5,833 nucleotides of DNA, taken from the NCBI GenBank assembly GCA_030641485.1, contig DAOWHJ010000123.1, forward strand, positions 1-5,833, read 5' to 3'. Below are positions 4,587 through 5,833 of the stretch, piece by piece (position 1 is the stretch's first letter; each line of letters begins with the position of its first letter). The position numbers and the translations under genes are program-made. This DNA is from Pseudomonadota bacterium. GTDB taxonomy: Bacteria; Desulfobacterota; Anaeroferrophillalia; Anaeroferrophillales; Tharpellaceae. A model generated the notes under the pieces. That model did no database searches, was not told where the DNA came from, and was given only the letters and a program-made list of their open reading frames with translations.

Positions 4587-5833
4587 ATGAATAAGTTCTG
4601 TACGTTAAATAATATGTTGCGCCGTAATCTCGAATTTAATCCAGAGAAAATTGCCCTGATTGAAGGTTCAAGGAGTCTTACTTTTGCAGAGATGGTCGAT
4701 CGCTGCGGACGGATGGCTAATGCTCTGCTCGGATTTGGCTTGAAAAAAGGTGAACGGGTTGCAATTTTAAGTAAAAATAGCATCGAAAATGCGGAATCGT
4801 ATTTTAGTATTCCGAGCGCCAACTTGGTTTTAGTGATGCTAAACTTTCGTTTGGCTCCCGCAGAGATGAAGGATGTTCTACTTGATGCTGAGCCCAGTGT
4901 CATAATGGTCAATGATGAGTATCTAGAACATTTCGAGAAAATCAAGGGGGCACTGCCATTTATTAAAGAAGTTGTTTTTATAGGAGATCCGGCAAGAACC
5001 CCAGAGGGCTGGCACCATTATGAAGGTCTTATCAGTCAGGCCCCATCGACAAAACTTGAGGTTTCACCTGTGGAAGAGGATTTGGCCGCCTTGCTCTACA
5101 CTAGTGGCACTACCGGGGCACCAAAAGGTTGCATGGCAACCCACCGCAACTTCTACCATGTCGGTCGTAGCCTGACTTTAGAGTTAAAGATGGATGCCGA
5201 TGATGTTGGGATTATTGCCTCGCCGTTGTTTCATGCAACCGGTGAGGTGACCTTAATGAATCATATCTACAGCGGAACCACCTCAATTATTATGCCGATG
5301 TGGGATGTCGCAACTTTTCTTGGATTGGTTGAAAAATATAAAATAACCACCGGTATGCTGGCGACCCCGATGGTGCTTTTTCTAGCTGATTTCATGGAAT
5401 TTGAAAAATATGATTTTTCTAGCTTAAAGAAAATTTATTTTGCCGGAGCTCCAGTAACCCCGATAGTTTTTCAAAAAGCAATTAAAATTTACGGCAATGT
5501 TTTTATCCACTTATTTGGGACAAGTGAGACCGTGGGACAGGCTACAATTCTACGCCTTGCCGACGTTGAGCAGGCCCTGGCTGTCGGCAATAGTGAGATT
5601 TTAGCTTCGTGTGGTCGCTCATTTGCGGATATGGAAAGTCTGGTTGTTGACGAGAATGACCAACCAACTGCACCCGGTGTTGTTGGTGAGCTGAAAGTCC
5701 GAGGACTTGGTAACGTCATCGGTTATTGGCGTAAAGAGGCTGAAACCGCTGCTGTCTTTCGGGACGGTTGGTACTATCCGCTTGATCTTTGCACGGTTGA
5801 TGAAAAGGGGTTTATTTATGTTGTTGATCGCAA
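4587..5833 (+). CDS. AMP-forming acyl-CoA ligase (ANL superfamily), 3' end missing
   Basis: The frame is open from ATG 4587 to the right edge (415 codons plus two bases) with no frameshift; the start follows a strong Shine-Dalgarno, AGAGGGGAG (4571-4579), seven bases upstream. Visible motifs: the substrate-channel segment VMLNFRLAPAEM (83-94), the phosphate-binding loop TSGTTGAPKG (172-181), PLFHATGE (213-220) in the acyl-pocket region, the A5 motif LFGTSET (309-315), GELKVRG (367-373) and the A7 region GWYYPLD (394-400), ending at VVDR (412-415) where the mobile C-terminal domain begins. The catalytic C-terminal lysine is beyond the window. The enzyme forms an acyl-AMP from a carboxylic acid and ATP, then the CoA thioester. 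In A7, PLD replaces the common TGD; the ATP-ribose-binding Asp400 is kept. The usual total is about 500-550 residues, so some 100 are missing. As the third enzyme of the operon it probably activates the pathway's starting acid; chain type cannot be read from the sequence. Confidence 0.92.
   Translation, partial: MNKFCTLNNMLRRNLEFNPEKIALIEGSRSLTFAEMVDRCGRMANALLGFGLKKGERVAILSKNSIENAESYFSIPSANLVLVMLNFRLAPAEMKDVLLDAEPSVIMVNDEYLEHFEKIKGALPFIKEVVFIGDPARTPEGWHHYEGLISQAPSTKLEVSPVEEDLAALLYTSGTTGAPKGCMATHRNFYHVGRSLTLELKMDADDVGIIASPLFHATGEVTLMNHIYSGTTSIIMPMWDVATFLGLVEKYKITTGMLATPMVLFLADFMEFEKYDFSSLKKIYFAGAPVTPIVFQKAIKIYGNVFIHLFGTSETVGQATILRLADVEQALAVGNSEILASCGRSFADMESLVVDENDQPTAPGVVGELKVRGLGNVIGYWRKEAETAAVFRDGWYYPLDLCTVDEKGFIYVVDR

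Noticed and set aside
4547..4945. Minus-strand open frame of 132 codons over the start of the CoA ligase
   Set aside because: It lies opposite well-conserved ligase sequence, has no recognisable family features and would overlap the end of the dehydrogenase; it is a shadow of the real genes. The other minus-strand frames inside genes were dropped for the same reason.
4587..5833. Possible frameshift or stop in the CoA ligase
   Set aside because: I translated the frame from ATG 4587 codon by codon to the edge. It stays open and every ANL motif appears in the same frame; the gene is only cut by the window end.
1..5833. tRNA/rRNA genes, CRISPR arrays, insertion sequences, phage or defence genes
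   Set aside because: No cloverleaf-like segment, regular direct repeats, transposase motifs or terminal inverted repeats were seen. The window is almost fully covered by ordinary metabolic genes.

Overview
The window reads as a moderately AT-rich bacterial chromosome segment with five protein genes and one gene tail, all on the + strand. The gene set (acyl-CoA carboxyltransferase, acyl-CoA dehydrogenase and AMP-forming acyl-CoA ligase behind a TetR regulator) fits a Gram-negative bacterium that degrades organic acids as CoA thioesters. A Desulfobacterota-type or related anaerobe is my best guess, but it rests on gene content and general protein flavour only; no marker gene is present.

Layout. 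Positions 1-164 are the tail of an EamA/DMT-type membrane transporter. It overlaps or abuts 161-1018, a complete DUF89/ARMT1-like metal-dependent phosphatase. A 168-base gap (1019-1186) follows. It holds a small hairpin, an 8-bp inverted repeat, a consensus -10 box and a near-perfect 16-bp palindrome just before the next start. That gap separates the upstream pair from a second transcription unit: tetR (1187-1804), a carboxyltransferase subunit (1788/1791-3365, overlapping tetR), an acyl-CoA dehydrogenase (3412-4563) and an AMP-forming acyl-CoA ligase (4587 to beyond the right edge). Gaps inside this unit are an overlap, 46 bases and 23 bases, and the last two genes have strong Shine-Dalgarno sequences, so it looks like one operon.

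Working model (inference): the TetR protein represses its own operon through the palindrome, probably until an acyl-CoA accumulates. The ligase activates a carboxylic acid to its CoA ester, the flavoprotein acts on the acyl chain, and the carboxyltransferase adds or removes a carboxyl group with biotin. No biotin carboxylase, biotin carrier or decarboxylase membrane subunit is in the window, so the direction of the carboxyl step is open.

The most unusual point is that the dehydrogenase lacks a glutamate at both positions where the family normally carries its catalytic base (Ala241 and Gly362 instead). The carboxyltransferase is also divergent: it has NNSPGAR where NDSGGAR is usual, about 11 extra residues directly after it, and Leu at the position that is Asp in propionyl-CoA-specific enzymes. 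Together these suggest a substrate or reaction outside the standard propionyl-CoA, leucine or glutaryl-CoA routes, but the substrate cannot be named from this window.
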